DNA of 64,000 nucleotides from NCBI GenBank assembly GCA_002286855.1, contig NRSV01000021.1, forward strand, positions 124,001 through 188,000, given 5' to 3'. This DNA comes from Bipolaris cookei. Its lineage: Eukaryota; Ascomycota; Dothideomycetes; Pleosporales; Pleosporaceae. The position numbers were made by a program, and so were the translations under genes. Within the stretch, counting starts at the first letter, position 1. Each line of letters opens with the position of its first letter. Below are positions 10,222-22,297 of this stretch, piece by piece. Below the pieces are notes generated by a model. That model was not told where the DNA came from and made no database searches. It saw nothing but the letters and a program-made list of their open reading frames with translations.

Positions 10222-11861
10222 ATGCCTCAACGCCGTAGAGTGCAACAGGTATCAGAAGAAGCCCATATACAGCTAGTACTTCTCGCTATCCAGAAAAATG
10301 CGATATTAACTCTTCGAGCAGCAGCGCGGCTATACAACGTCTGTCATCGAACACTAAGCGATCGACGCGCTGGAAAGCCTTCACGACGTGATAGTAAGCC
10401 TTACTCAACGAAGTTCGTTACTACAGAAGAAGATACAATTATCCAGCATATAACAGATCTAGATGAACAGGGATTTCCCCCTCGGCTCACTATAATCGAA
10501 CGTATGGCTAATTCTTTGTTAGCTGCGCGTAATCGTGACCCTGTTGACCAGAATTGGGCAAAGAACTTCGTAAAGCGTGTACCAGAGCTCCAAATTAAGT
10601 TCAGTCGAAAGCACGACTATAAGAGAGCTCTTTGTGAAGATCCTGAGCTAGTTCAGGGCTGGTTCCGCCTTGTACAGAATATCAAAGCCAAGTATGGAAT
10701 CCAGGACGACGATATGTACAATTTTGATGAAACTGGCTTCACAATGAGCATGCACAACGTGTCAGCAGTATTCACAGCCTCTGAGCGTCGATCAAGGCCA
10801 AGATATATGCAGCAGGGCAATTGGGAGTGGGTTACCAGCATGGTTTGTGTCAGCGCAGCTGGCTGGGCGATCCTCTTTCAAGGCAAACACCACCTCTCTG
10901 CCTGGTACAAGGAGGATAGCTTACCTCGGGATTGGGTTCTTGCAGTCTTCGAGAATGGTTGAACGATGAATGAGCTTGGCCTGAAGTGGTTGGAGCACTT
11001 TAACAGGCATACGAAAGAGCGTAGTATTGGAGGCTATTGTCTACTCATTCTCGACGGTCATGAGAGCCACAAATCGCTCAAGTTCCAGCAACACTGTAAG
11101 GAGGCAAAGATTGTTACTTTATGCATACTTTTATACTCTTCCCACCTACTACAGCCACTTGATGTGGGTTGTTTCGAGCCTTTGAAGAGGGCGTATGAGC
11201 GCCAAGCCGAGGAGATGATGCGCAATGGGATCAACCACATGACAAAGATAGAGTTCTTGCCAGCCTTCCAGCAGGCCTATTACAAGACCATTACAAAGTA
11301 GAATATCTTAAGAAATTTTCGAGGCGCTGGCTTAGTCCCACACGACCCAGAGGTGGTGATATCGAAGCTCGACGTCAAGCTACGGACGCCAACACCACCT
11401 GCTGGAGAAGATCTGCCCTGGCTGTTGCAAACTCCGAGAAATACCCTAGAATTAGGGTCATAATCGACGCTAGTGAAACAGAGGATACAGAGGCATATAG
11501 ATAGTTCGCCAACAAGTATGGTGGTTGCTCTTGAAAAGCTGGCTAAAGGCGCTGCGATTGTTGCGCACAAGTTGGTGTTGTCGCAAAAACGCAACGCTGA
11601 GCTTGAAGCAGCTAACGCAGCCGCCACGCGACGAGAATCGCACAAAAGAAAGCTATTGTAGAGGGAAGGAGCTTTAAAGTAGAGGAAGGGGAGCGATTAG
11701 CAGCTCTAAGGGAGTCTAGGGCGCGTGATGATGGGAAGAAGGTAAAGAAGAGAGCGCGCGCTGAGGTGGGCGAGCCGTCGCAAAGGCACTATAGACGTTA
11801 CGGCAAGGCAGGGCATAACACGCGCACATATAAGCAAGTAGAATCGATGTATTCTGAATAG
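10222..11861 (+). mobile_element. Decayed pogo/Fot1-type DDE transposase
   Basis: Frame one runs from ATG 10222 and encodes an N-terminal helix-turn-helix/CENP-B-like DNA-binding region. A DDE_1 catalytic core follows, with YNFDETGF (first Asp), LLILDGHESH (second Asp) and LLQPLDVGCFEPLK. The C-terminal part is coiled-coil and basic. Stops at 10960-10962 (TGA), 11299-11301 (TAG), 11461-11463 (TAA) and 11659-11661 (TAG), plus a frameshift close to 11650, make it non-functional. The last about 60 codons resume in another frame and end at 11859-11861 in a degenerate CCHC zinc knuckle. All three of its cysteine positions (11790, 11799, 11829) read Tyr. Relatives are cut-and-paste Tc1/mariner-superfamily elements. 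I could not define the terminal inverted repeats. Confidence 0.85.
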
Positions 11862-13219
11862 AATAGCCTAACGAGATTCATGTTAACTATTGTGGTTGCA
11901 TTATAATAGAATATAATAGTCGTGGTTTTGATGACTCGCTTGTATTAGACATTACCACGAACTTGACGTGTTCAATCCGAAGACAGCTTTGATATCGGTA
12001 AACCTTCCAAAACTTGTTCGATGAAGTTCTCAAGTAATGCACCGACAAGTAATACATGCTAGAACTAGCGTCATGCACGTAACATGGAGATATGCAGGTA
12101 AGCACTAATTACCTGTTCCAGTAACTTGAAAGTTCATGTGAGTATTCTGTCTGTGATAGCCTATACAGGATAAGAATGAGACTTGTATCAAACTAGACTT
12201 GAATGGTTAAGAGTTGCTGAACTAAAGCCTTCCTTAAATGTGATTTGCAGAATATCCAGCCTGAACTGCTGCCAAGTTAGATGCACATGGGCTACCCTAA
12301 CTTCGAAAATGAAACATCATAAACGAAGCAATGTGAAATCAAACTACTGGATTTACAAACCGAATTTTTTTTCATAATTCCCTTAATTTTGACTTCTCAT
12401 TTGCACATATTTTCTCGAGCTCTTGTGTGCATTTCTTGATATGTCTAGTCTAGGCGTTCGGCCTTCGGACTTCCCCGCGATGGGGCGCAAATGACCTACA
12501 TACTCGGTCTCCGTGATTTTGAGTGATTGGTTGCAAATCAGCACATCATGAGAACATGCACATGTTGCAGCCGTTGTTGATATCTCATCAGCCACCTTGA
12601 TTCTATCAGCTGTATTGAACAACCGCCTCAAACTATTCAAACTACTGGATTCGGACTGCCCGACTTGGACTGCTGGATTCGGAATCCGCAAGTCCTTCTG
12701 TGGCTTTTAATAGACTGCCATATCAGTCCTAAATTTGGCTTGAAGAGAAAACAACAATCGAATAGTCAGTGTCTATGTTGACTATCTTCGTGGCGGAGTA
12801 GGCAGCCATTTGCAGGCTGAGTTTCCCACTAGTATGTGTTCTTGGAAAAGCTTCTCACTATTCGACGCCTTCAACTGTTATCACAACGCCAGATCTCCGG
12901 AAATTATGGATACAGCTGACCATCCTCTCGTATCCACCTACTAACATGGAAAAGGGGTGTGTATCTCCTGAGTCCGTGAATATTGAAGGCGTTTCATGAA
13001 CAAGACCGGGCTTGTCTAGTCGTACGAGAAGAATAACTCGTGATGCAGGGGATGAAGAATGCTAAAGATTGTGAGCGAATATAAGAAGTCAGAAACACGC
13101 TGCTTCTTTACACCAGAGCAGGATTTGAAGTGAAAGAGATACATTGGAAATCGATCTCATCTTCCTTCTTCCAGTCTTTACAGAAGAACACTTGTCACTT
13201 TCCATTGTACAGAGATACA
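11862..13219. other. Intergenic interval upstream of the laccase
   Basis: About 1.36 kb without a supported gene. A minus-strand open frame at 12383-12691 has no recognisable motif. The distal part is the laccase promoter: a TATA-like GAATATAAGAAG at about 13078-13089 lies roughly 135 bp before the chosen ATG. Confidence 0.4.
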
Positions 13220-15121
13220 ATGAAGTCTATTCACTTCCTTAGGACTGTCCTGTTCGGGCTTTCCCATTCTCTTGCCAACGCAGCAGCTATTCCCAATGAG
13301 TTCCCCGCTTTCGCTCCTTTTACGCCTAAGCGTGATGGCCTCGAAGAGCGTCAGTCACCAGCCTCCTGTATCAATGTCGGAAATACCCCAAACACGAGGC
13401 ATTGCTGGGCTCCGGGTTTCACATCCTCGACTGACATGTACACGTCCTGGCCCAATACCGGAGTGGTTCGCTCGTACAATTTGAGGGTTGAGAACACGAC
13501 GTGCAATCCCGATGGTGCTGGCTCGAGGGTTTGCATGCTTATTAACGGAAGATTCCCAGGACCGACAATCGTTGCAAATTGGGGAGACACTATCAGGATC
13601 ACTGTACGAAACCTTTTGCAGTCCAACGGCACTTCCTTCCACTGGCACGGCTTCCGCATGCTTAACAAAAACATCCAAGACGGTGTAAACGGTATCACTG
13701 AGTGCGCTCTGGCTCCGGGCGACTTCAAGACCTACGAGTTTCAAGCTACCGAGTATGGAACAACTTGGTACCACTCACACTTCTCGCACCAATACGGAGA
13801 TGGTGTTGTCGGTACCGTCATTGTCAATGGACCAGCAACGGCAAACTACGACGAAGATCTTGGTGTAATGCCAATCACCGATTGGCACTACAAGACGGCA
13901 TACCAAGCTGCCTCCATCGCCTTCCAGAATGGACAAGCTGGATTGGGTCCGCCAGTCGGAGACAACATCTTGATCAACGGAACAGCTAAGAATGCCGCTG
14001 GAGGTGGCTCGTGGAACAAGGTAACTATCCAAGCTGGAAAGCGCTATCGACTACGACTTGTCAACACTGCAGTGGACACGAACATGGTGGTCAATCTAGA
14101 TGGTCATCCATTCCAAGTCATCGCAACGGACTTTGTGCCCGTCAATCCATACAACACTACTCATCTCCAGATCGGAATTGGCCAGCGCTACGACGTAGTC
14201 TTCACCGCAAACCAAACAGCAGGAAACTACTGGTTCCGTGCTGTCGCTGACGGACTCTGTCAATCACGCGCCGCTCGCGAAGGTCGTGCTATCTTTACGT
14301 ACCAAGGACAAACTGTGGCTGACCCTACATCCACCGCCCCTGCTTCCCCTTTTACCGGATGTGTTGACCCAGTGACGACCCCCAAGATTGTAAAGGATGT
14401 ACCCAGCAGCACCTTCGCTGCCCAATCCAAGACTCTACCTGTCGCTTTTGGCCCTGTCGCGGCAAACGGTAACACCGTGCTGTGGACTATCAACGGCACC
14501 TCAATGATCATCGACCCAGGAAAGCCCACCGTCAAGTATGTTGCAGAGAACAACAACAGTTTCCCTCAATCGTACAATGTTGTTCAAGTCCCCTCAACTT
14601 CTGCGTCTACATGGACCTACTGGGTGATTCAACAAGCCGTAGGAGCCCCGCCCATTGCTCACCCCATCCACCTTCACGGGCACGATAGCTACATCCTAGG
14701 CGCAGGCGATGGTCAATTCAACTCCGCTACCCACTTTAGTCAGCTGCGATTCACAAACCCGCCTCGTCGGGATGTCGTCCAACTCAAGGGTGGCGGCTGG
14801 CTGGTTCTCGCTTACCCTACCGACAACCCAGGTGCTTGGCTGATGCATTGCCACATTGTAAGTTGGATCCTTATTCTTTGATATAAAAACCACGCTGATG
14901 TTTCAAAGGCTTTCCACGTAGGCATGGGTCTCAGTATTCAGTTTCTTGAGCGTAAGCAGGAAATCAATCTGCCTGCCGCCGGTTCCGAGTGGAACAACAA
15001 CTGCAACAATTGGGCTGCATACAAGGCTGGTACTACGGACGTGTGGCCGCAAGATGATTCTGGTCTCAAGAAGCGATGGCCCCCTCTTGTTGAGGGTCGC
15101 TCGACTTTCCGGCTAGACTAG
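13220..15121 (+). CDS. Secreted laccase (ascomycete multicopper oxidase)
   Basis: Two exons, 13220-14857 and 14909-15121, giving 616 residues. I chose the ATG at 13220, not an upstream in-frame codon, because it is directly followed by a signal peptide (MKSIHFLRTVLFGLSHSLA...). A dibasic KR near residue 38 may be a propeptide site. Four copper-binding motifs are present: HWHG (about 141), HSH (about 185), HPIHLHGHD (about 481) and HCHIAFHVGMGL (about 543). The last is completed only by removing the 51-bp intron. Three cupredoxin domains fit the length. The C-terminus has DSGLKKR followed by a short tail, matching the DSGL/I/V plug cleaved in ascomycete laccases. It would oxidise phenolics with O2 outside the cell. 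Lignin or pigment-related roles are open. Confidence 0.95.
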
Positions 15122-15958
15122 ACATCCCAGATGGGAACTTTGACGACTGTGGTGCGAGTGAGGAGCGTGTCCTAAGGTGTGGCTTTGGGGTCTGGGGGTT
15201 CTTTTTTTTTAATCTTACGCCTTGTAAGCTTCTTACACTCGCTTAAGCCTCTTTTGATTTCCATACATTCTTATCTCCTCTCGTCATGTCTTTCTGTTTG
15301 AGTTCGTGCACCTTGTCGCGGTTCAAACCTTCCATATATTCGGAGCAGTTACTTTTTTAGTGCCTGTCAGCGCACACATACACAAATCAAGCCTTTTTTA
15401 TCTCGAGACCCTGGTCCGTTTGTGTGAACTTAGCTGTGGGGTTAGATGTTGGTTGAGATCGTCGGATACGATGGAGCGAACTTCGTCAAGTTACATGGCA
15501 CACAGTCAACCATCCAAGATCTCTTTCAAAAAGGCGACAGGTCGAGTACGGGACCCTGCCTCACACCATGTTTCTAGGTGAATTCTGACAGCTTTCACCG
15601 GTTGGGTCAGTATCTCTTAGTCTCGGCGATTTTGCGGACTCACTAAACCTTGTATCGAGTGCATCTGCGGTACCGCTGAGGCTCAATGGTGACATCTGAC
15701 GAATAGCGGATGACATTTGACGGGACAACGGGCTGAAACCTGCGGCACTGGGTTCCGCGGCGGGCCTACTGCAAATTGTATTCTAGTCTGTTGAATAAAC
15801 GACCAAAGTCCAGTATACTTATATACCCCGCAGTTCCATGTGCTCACGGAGAGTAACGCATTAGGAAAGACCCCAATATTCCATCCTGTACTCATAAATG
15901 AAAACCACTTTCTTCAATCTTCCAACGGTCTTCCTTGCTTTCAGTTGTCTCAGCAAAA
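15122..15958. other. Interval between laccase and permease
   Basis: No supported gene. It contains the laccase 3' flank (T-rich near 15200) and the permease promoter, with a TATATA at about 15829-15835, roughly 125 bp before the permease ATG. Confidence 0.4.
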
Positions 15959-16972
15959 ATGCCTACTTTAACTACCCCAGTGCAGCCGACACACTCGCAC
16001 ATTAGCGTCACTTCTGATCATATCGACAAAGAACCCAGACTCACGCATGCTCAAACCAATATCACCATTAGTCCGGAATTGTTCGAGAAGTTGTACTTGG
16101 CGCCCAAGGTACCGCATGCCAATGAACGCGTTACCCAGTACGCGAATGCTGTTCCTCTCGGTTTCTTGGGGTATGACTTAACAATGTGTGCGCTTTGAAA
16201 TCGAGTATACTAAGCTTCACTTTTAGTTTCGTAATCTCAACCTTCTCCTTCGCCATGATACTGATGGGCTGGGGAGGCGCAAGTGGTCTGCAGTCCATCG
16301 TGTAAACAAATCGCTAGTCCCTACCCTAAAGTTGCGTGCTAATAGTTTCCAGTGGCATCTTCTTTTTCACTGGCCCTGTTCTGCTTACACTCTCTTGTAT
16401 CTTTCTCTGGATTCAAGCACAGTTCTTTTCCATGATGGTCACCGGATTGTTCTCAGTTTTCTGGCTATCATTTGGACTGCTGCAACTCCCTTCGGCTGGC
16501 ATCGCTGCTTCTTTCTCAGCTACCGGAAACGCAGCAGAGGGCGCAGCGAGTAAAGAGTTGAATGCTGGCCTTGCACTGTTTTGTATCGTCTGGGGCTTTG
16601 CTATGGCCACTTTCGGTATCTTCACGATTAGGATGAATCTGGTTTTCGTAGGAATCTTTTGGCTTGCGGCAACAGCTACCTGGTTGCTGAGTGCAGCATA
16701 CTGGGAGGTCAGCAAAGCAAACTTTGATAAGGCAATGAAATTGCAGAAGGTAAGTTTGAATCTCGTTCATCGGTTTTCTGCATTATTCTAATCGTTTGCA
16801 GGCTGGCGGCGCCCTAAACTTCGTAGTGGCAGTATTGGGGTGGTATATGCTCATTGTGATCATGATGGCTGAAATGCGCTGGACCGTCAATCTGCCGATA
16901 GGAGATCTCAGCCATTACTGGCAAAAGACCGATATCGAGATTGCCGCAATGGAAAATGAGAAGAGAGACTAG
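15959..16972 (+). CDS. GPR1/FUN34/YaaH family acetate-type transporter
   Basis: Four exons, 15959-16170, 16227-16301, 16353-16749 and 16802-16972, giving 284 residues. Introns are 56, 51 and 52 bp, and each junction keeps frame. The first junction completes the family's N-terminal signature as ANAVPLGFLG, a variant of NPAPLGL. Six hydrophobic helices follow, with MGWGGASGLQSIVGIFFFTGP and FSMMVTGLFSVFWLSFG. The family moves acetate/ammonium-linked substrates or acts in acetate sensing at the plasma membrane (AcpA, Ady2, GPR1). The soluble N-terminus is Thr/Ser/His-rich. A role in acetate uptake is inferred from family only. Confidence 0.88.
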
Positions 16973-17731
16973 GTTCAAAGCCGAATTGGTTGTAGCGGAT
17001 AGGCCGGATAGGCCGGTGGGAGGGGTAGGCGGGGGTCCGGATATTTGCACGTGGTTGAAACGTTGGATAAGGTCTGAGTAGATGAACCCTGCGTCTAAAT
17101 CTCACTTGAAAAAAAACATGGTGATCGTAAAACACCATGTATCAGTACCTAAAACCTATCCGCTTGGCCCAAACAGCCTCATTTCATTTAGACATGGTTG
17201 CGCTGAATTCTTACAATCCATGTACTTTCACCACTATTTCTTCAGCACATCAACGCAAACAATCATTCGACTTTTGCGCTTGGGAAAGAACAACAATACC
17301 CATAGCGAATCTCCAAAAGTTTGGTCTACTTGGCTAACCTTTTCCGATTCCTTAATCCGTGCACCAATTACACGACGTGATCGACGCCACTACACCTGTC
17401 GTGCTTAGCTGAAATAGGCGGTAGCGAGGCCCATCAGCGGGCGGGTGGAGTATCCCCAGAAAGTTACCCAGCTTTTGAGCAACTTGATGCAGTAGTGGCG
17501 TGTTTAGTGTAGGGCAGAACTGATGAGCATTTCCTGAGGTCGCGGCTAGTGTGGGATGTTGGAATGGGGGTCGGAGAGAAGATCATATGAAGTATAATGT
17601 TGATCCTTTATACTTGCAATTTCCCTGGTACTTGAATGTATGGTTGATTTCTTTTTTCTGAATTTTCGTGGAACAAGGTCTTTTGTTGTCTGCTAGGGAT
17701 TTTCCAATTCGGTTTCACCGTGGCTGGACAA
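16973..17731. other. Interval upstream of the TRI12-type transporter
   Basis: About 760 bp. Open frames at 17082-17408 have no recognisable motif and no start context. I see no gene here. Confidence 0.35.
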
Positions 17732-19689
17732 ATGGAAAACGAAAACCCATTCTCAATACGCATCGAGAACGTAAACAACATCAACAACGCGGATACTCCA
17801 GACCATGACTCAAGTTTTGAAAAGGAAGATGCAAACGAAGAAATTATCCGGCATCTAGAGACAACAGGAGAAGATGTAGGTTTCACATGTAAGCATCTTC
17901 CACATGATCAAAGTCCACCTACACTCACCGGATAACTTACCAACCTGCAAAACCCAGTCAACACCCTCATGGCTGCAATCTCAATGGCAATGTGCTACAA
18001 CGCCTACCCCTTCACCCTTCTCATCCCCCCCGCGATCCTCACCTACATCAACGCCGACCTAGGCCCCGACCCTCGCTACACCTGGATAACGATATCCTGG
18101 AACCTCGGTGGCGCCATGTTCGTCACAGTCGGCGGCCGCCTCTCCGACATATTCAGGCGTTGCTACTTCTTCATCGCGGGCGCCATCATCCTAATCATCG
18201 GCAGTATCGTCAGTGCAACGGACCAGAGCATCAACCAGATGATTACCGGGGGCGCGCTGTTTGGCTGCGGTTCCGGGCTTCTAGAGATGGCGTTTGGAGC
18301 GGTGCAGGAGATTGTGCCAAGTACATATCGGCATGTTACGATTGGGTTGTTTGATGCTGCGTTGATTGCTGCGCAGGTCATGCCGTTGGTGAGTTGGGTT
18401 GTTATTAAAGAGACGGGAAATAGGCGGGTTTGTTATTATGTTATGATTGCTTTCCAGGTTGTTAATCTTGGTCTGCTGGTTTTATTCTATAATCCGCCGT
18501 CTTGGAGCAGAAGAGGAATGAGCATGGTAAGTCGGCCGGGCAGCTTCTCAGGGAGTTTGACTGACTGGGGTTATTTTTTTTCCTCGCTGGATGTACATTG
18601 TTCATTTTTGGGGTGAGTTGGGGTGGTTCAATGGCTCCATGGGTATCTGCAATAGTGCTCGCTCCTATTATCATTGGCCTGCTCACGCTGATCGGACTGG
18701 GATTCTACGAGGCCTACTATACCCTTTCTGCGCCTCTATTCCCACCTCACCTCTTTAGAGCCCTGAAACATTTCACTGTACCCATGCTGGGCATGGCCAT
18801 CGGTGGAACGCAGTACTATTCGAATGCGACGTTGTGGCCCCGTCTCTCGCCGCTCATTTACGCAAGCGATGAGATCTCAAAGGGCTTATACGCCGAAGTC
18901 CTCCCACTAGGTACTATCATTGGCGGTATCATTGTGGCTTGCAGCAAATACATTGGTCACCAGCGTTGGGTCATTATGTTTGCCGTCGCGTTGCAAACCG
19001 CTTGTGTTGGGGCGATGTCCACATCCACAATGGATAACCCTGTAAAATCGATCGTTCTTAGTGTCATCTCAATATGCACGTCAGTCAACTTGCTGAATGG
19101 CATGGTTTTGGTTGGATTTGGAATAGTCTATCAAGAAGACATAGGTACTGCAGCTGGTCTGGCGGGTACTTCGCGCCTCCTCACTGGTGCTGTTGCGACA
19201 GCGATCTTCGGAAACATTACCAACAACAAATATGGAGACCTTCTACCTGAGCGTGTCCAATCTAACCTATTTCCTTTTGACCTCCCTTCTACAATGGTCA
19301 CTCGGCTCATCGCAGCCGCGAGAGCAAATAGCGCTGCTATATATGCAGCGCTTTCAGGTATCACGCCTGCAATTCAAGCTGCGGCTAGTCTGGGCGACAA
19401 GCAAGCCTACCTCGAGGGGGCACATCTTTCTTATCTAGTTGCGCTGGCGTTTGGGCTGTTGGGCGTCGTAGCAGCTTTCTTCATTCCGAGTGTGGACAGG
19501 AGAAAGTATACGAGCAAGACAGTCGCAGTTCAGAAATCAGATCGGAAAGCGTTGCAAGATAAGAAATCAGTAGAAGTTGCGGTATGTCAGATCTCTGAAA
19601 GTTTCAATTCTCTGATACGCTATCAAAGCTGTAGATATGTGTCTTCTTTCCGTACAGGGCCAATTAAAAACCTTAGATGTAGGTCATAA
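17732..19689 (+). CDS. TRI12-type MFS efflux transporter, frame interrupted (probably a pseudogene)
   Basis: ATG at 17732, exon 1 17732-17888 and exon 2 17958-18526 encode an acidic N-terminus and the first helices (CYNAYPFTLLIPPAILTYI, LGGAMFVTVGGRLSD). A third block from 18544 to 19689 encodes the remaining helices (FIFGVSWGGSMAPW, GTQYYSNATLWP, GIVYQEDIGTAAGLAGTSRL). This matches the fungal trichothecene efflux pump/TRI12 branch of the 14-helix DHA family. The two halves are joined by only 17 bp that start GTAAGT and end CAG, in a phase-consistent position. That is too short for a fungal intron. A TGA at 18562-18564 then occurs where relatives have the Trp of a D-W-x-G motif. Removing or keeping the 17 bp still leaves a defect. 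A donor GTATGT at 19581 may start a further C-terminal intron, so the last about 35 residues are uncertain. Efflux substrate unknown. Confidence 0.7.
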
Positions 19690-19804
19690 ATGCAACTATG
19701 ATCTATCATCAGTGGCTACATTTTGGTTTAGATACGAGAAAGGATTTCTAAACCCTATGATCGTGCTCTTACGTTCTGCTAAGGACGTGACATATTAAAC
19801 TCTA

Positions 19805-22297
19805 CTAACATAGAACAAATTCTCGTTGGACAACGTTTTCATCAGACAGATGGCCCAGGATTTCCCCGTTCATGAGTCCGTGGATATAACATTCTCCGAC
19901 AACCTGAAAACGATTGTCGCCGACTGGCCTTAGAACTATTAAGCATTTCAATCCAAATAAAATAGCCACAACATCTCCTCTCCGAACAGCTGTCGGAGCC
20001 AGGCCCAAGTATCCAGTTGTTGTCGTGATGATGGTTCTTTGTTCCAAAGACATCAAAGCTAGAGACATATTTTGGCGATTTTTGAGATGTAACGATTCTT
20101 CTTGGGGCACTGTGGGAAGAAACTTTGAAAATCTCGGCCTCCAACGTGAAAATGTTTGTTATTCTCTCTGAACTTGTGGGATTGCTTATAGTTTCCCGAC
20201 TGAAAGAGTTTAAGTCACTCCTGGTCAGCAAGGGTGCTGCTTGAACTTGAATATGTATCAGATTCCTGAATCCATGATATCTCGAGAAGTGGTTCTTTCC
20301 TCAGTCCAGGATAGCCTAAGAGTATGGTTTGATGAAGCGCTTGACGTATGAGGTTACCATACCTATTTGAGGCGGTATTATTGCTTAATCGGATAGAGTA
20401 CTGAATTTGGGAGGTCTACCGCAACGTCATCCACCGTATCCACATGGAATCCATTGCAAATAAGGAGGCTTCCGCTCTCCTCCTCTTCCTTGAATCGAAA
20501 TCTAGTTGGTAGGTTTCCGCTCGCCTCACAGTGTCGAAAGTAGTGAATATGGTAACGTAAAAATGGCTGTCTCCAATCAGGTACCCATGACGGCCACTCC
20601 TCGCTGGTAGGAATGCCTCCAACCATGATGTAATGTAAATTAGCCCAAATTTTGACAACAGATGTTGTAAAATCTGTAAAGACTTGCTGCTCTAAAAGCA
20701 AGTAGTCCAGGATGAGATCTGCGGAGATCACAGGATCTAGTAAGCCGAGTATGCTATACACTTTGTCTTTGTCACGGGAGGCTTCTGCCAAACGTATAAG
20801 ACTCGACAAGCGGTCTAGGCTTATTCCAACGTTTGGATTGAAGGCAAGACTTACTAGACGATACATTCGACTAGCTAGAGACCATACATCTTGCCCCAAG
20901 TCATCATCAGAGCGACAACCCCACTCTTCTGTGGTTTTCAATAATTCCTGACAACAGAGAGCACCCATGCGTATCATTCTTCTTGTAAGCTTGAATTTTC
21001 CATATAGTAACAAGGTCGAATTGTGATTCATGGCGAGCTGTCGGATTGTTACACGGGGTCTGGATCTATACTTCTCTTGCCGGGTCCCACACCAAGGCCG
21101 GTGAGCTTTACGCTAGTGTTCCGTGAGGTTGTCTGGCGATTCGTAGTGGAAAAGAGTTATGGATGTAACCGGGGGTTTTGACAAACACTAATCTATATTG
21201 CTATAGACTAACGAGTAACAATCTTGTTAAGTAAAGTAACTAGTAAGAAAGTACAATTTGAGTTGACTACAACGAGAGTAAATAATGAAATCCATCCATC
21301 CTTATATCCTCATTGCTTTCGTCCTGCCATCTCGGACATCTCGCCAAGACGAGATGGACCAGATGGCGTTGCCATCTCTTCATGCACTGCCATCTCAGAT
21401 GGCCGGCCTTGGCGAGATGGCACATCACGTGACCTCGAGCCCCGCGGTGATCCGTTACCTTCTGACGCGGAGCTTTGTGGCACCATAACCACTCGTGCTC
21501 TCTCGTTCCTCTTGTCCCGCGTCAAGGAGAGCCCCTTTCTTGTTATCTCTGTAACACGGATGATCCAAGATCGGGTCCAATAAGTCTTTTTTGTAAAGGC
21601 GAAAAGTGCAGGCCATGCTTCAAGCAGTAGATTTACTGGGAGTTGTAGTATATTTTCCACACAGGGATTGCGACAAAGAAAACGCATCTTCTCGACTGCA
21701 GCGCTGTCCGTTTCCTCTTCTTGGCCTAACCAGACAACCACAGCCCTAGCTCGACCGCAGATGTCTTTCATACGTTTTGACCTGCTTGTTTTTCTCTTTC
21801 TCATCGTGTTGGTTGATGCATAACGAACCCACCCAATAACACATACCCAAACGTGTTTCTTGCAGATCACGCAAGGCTCTTAGTGCTTTTTCGAGATTGA
21901 TTAGAATATCGGTATCGGTTCCGTTTACGCGAATACACCTCGTATTGCCTCTATCACCACACGTATAGGACAAAGCCTCGAAATTACCCGAAGTGTGTTG
22001 GAAGTCGCTGGTATGAGTGTGATTTCGGGTTATACCAATGTATGTAGCCTTGTTAAGTCTCGTTTGCTCCAGCGTTGAACTTCAAAGATCTACGCACTTG
22101 GTAAACACATCCCACACTACTGGAAAGGCTTGGCTTTGTAGGTTCTTTCGATGGTATCGAAAGTGAGGAGAATATTTCAGCGGCACGTTTTCAATGGAAC
22201 ATTGAATAGAATCCTCAGCTGAGACTGGGCTGGATATATTAAGGAGTTTAAGGACTCGGATTTCGTTCTTCGTGTCGTCAAGAGGCCTATACTGCAT
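19805..22297 (-). pseudogene. HET-domain (heterokaryon incompatibility) pseudogene split by a solo LTR
   Basis: Exon 1 (22098-22297) encodes YRPLDDTKNEIRVLKLL, the usual HET N-terminus. After a 90-bp intron, exon 2 (from 22007) gives FEALSYTCGD, a VNG...NLEKALRALR block and LCINQHDEKEKNKQV, the HET core. At a run of four A/T at 21775-21778 the frame shifts to RMKDICGRARAVVVWLGQEEE and TYWTRSWIIR. There the solo LTR (21047-21556) interrupts a codon. Past the LTR, QLAMNHNSTLLLYGKF continues in frame. A second frameshift near 20410, a TGA at 20215-20217 and a third frameshift near 20065 precede the C-terminal GYLGLAPTAVRRGDVV...VVGECYIHG block ending at 19805. HET proteins trigger self/non-self cell death. 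This copy cannot make the full protein. It is convergent with the TRI12-type gene. Confidence 0.85.
21047..21556. mobile_element. Solo LTR (510 bp, family B) inserted in the HET gene
   Basis: Termini are TGTTACA and TGTAACA, a perfect inverted TG...CA pair. The flanks are CGGAT at 21042-21046 and CGGAT at 21557-21561, an exact 5-bp target-site duplication. A second copy of the same family lies at 51234-51751. No internal retrotransposon domain remains. Removing the LTR and one CGGAT makes the HET frame continuous, so the insertion post-dates the gene. Confidence 0.92.

Noticed and set aside
10222..11861. Treating the transposase as an active element
   Set aside because: Four in-frame stops and a frameshift interrupt it, and no terminal repeats were found.
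13130..13219. Starting the laccase at 13130
   Set aside because: It would put 30 polar residues in front of a clear signal peptide; the ATG at 13220 fits a secreted enzyme.
13220..19689. A secondary-metabolite gene cluster around the laccase and MFS genes
   Set aside because: No polyketide synthase, peptide synthetase, terpene cyclase or pathway regulator is present.
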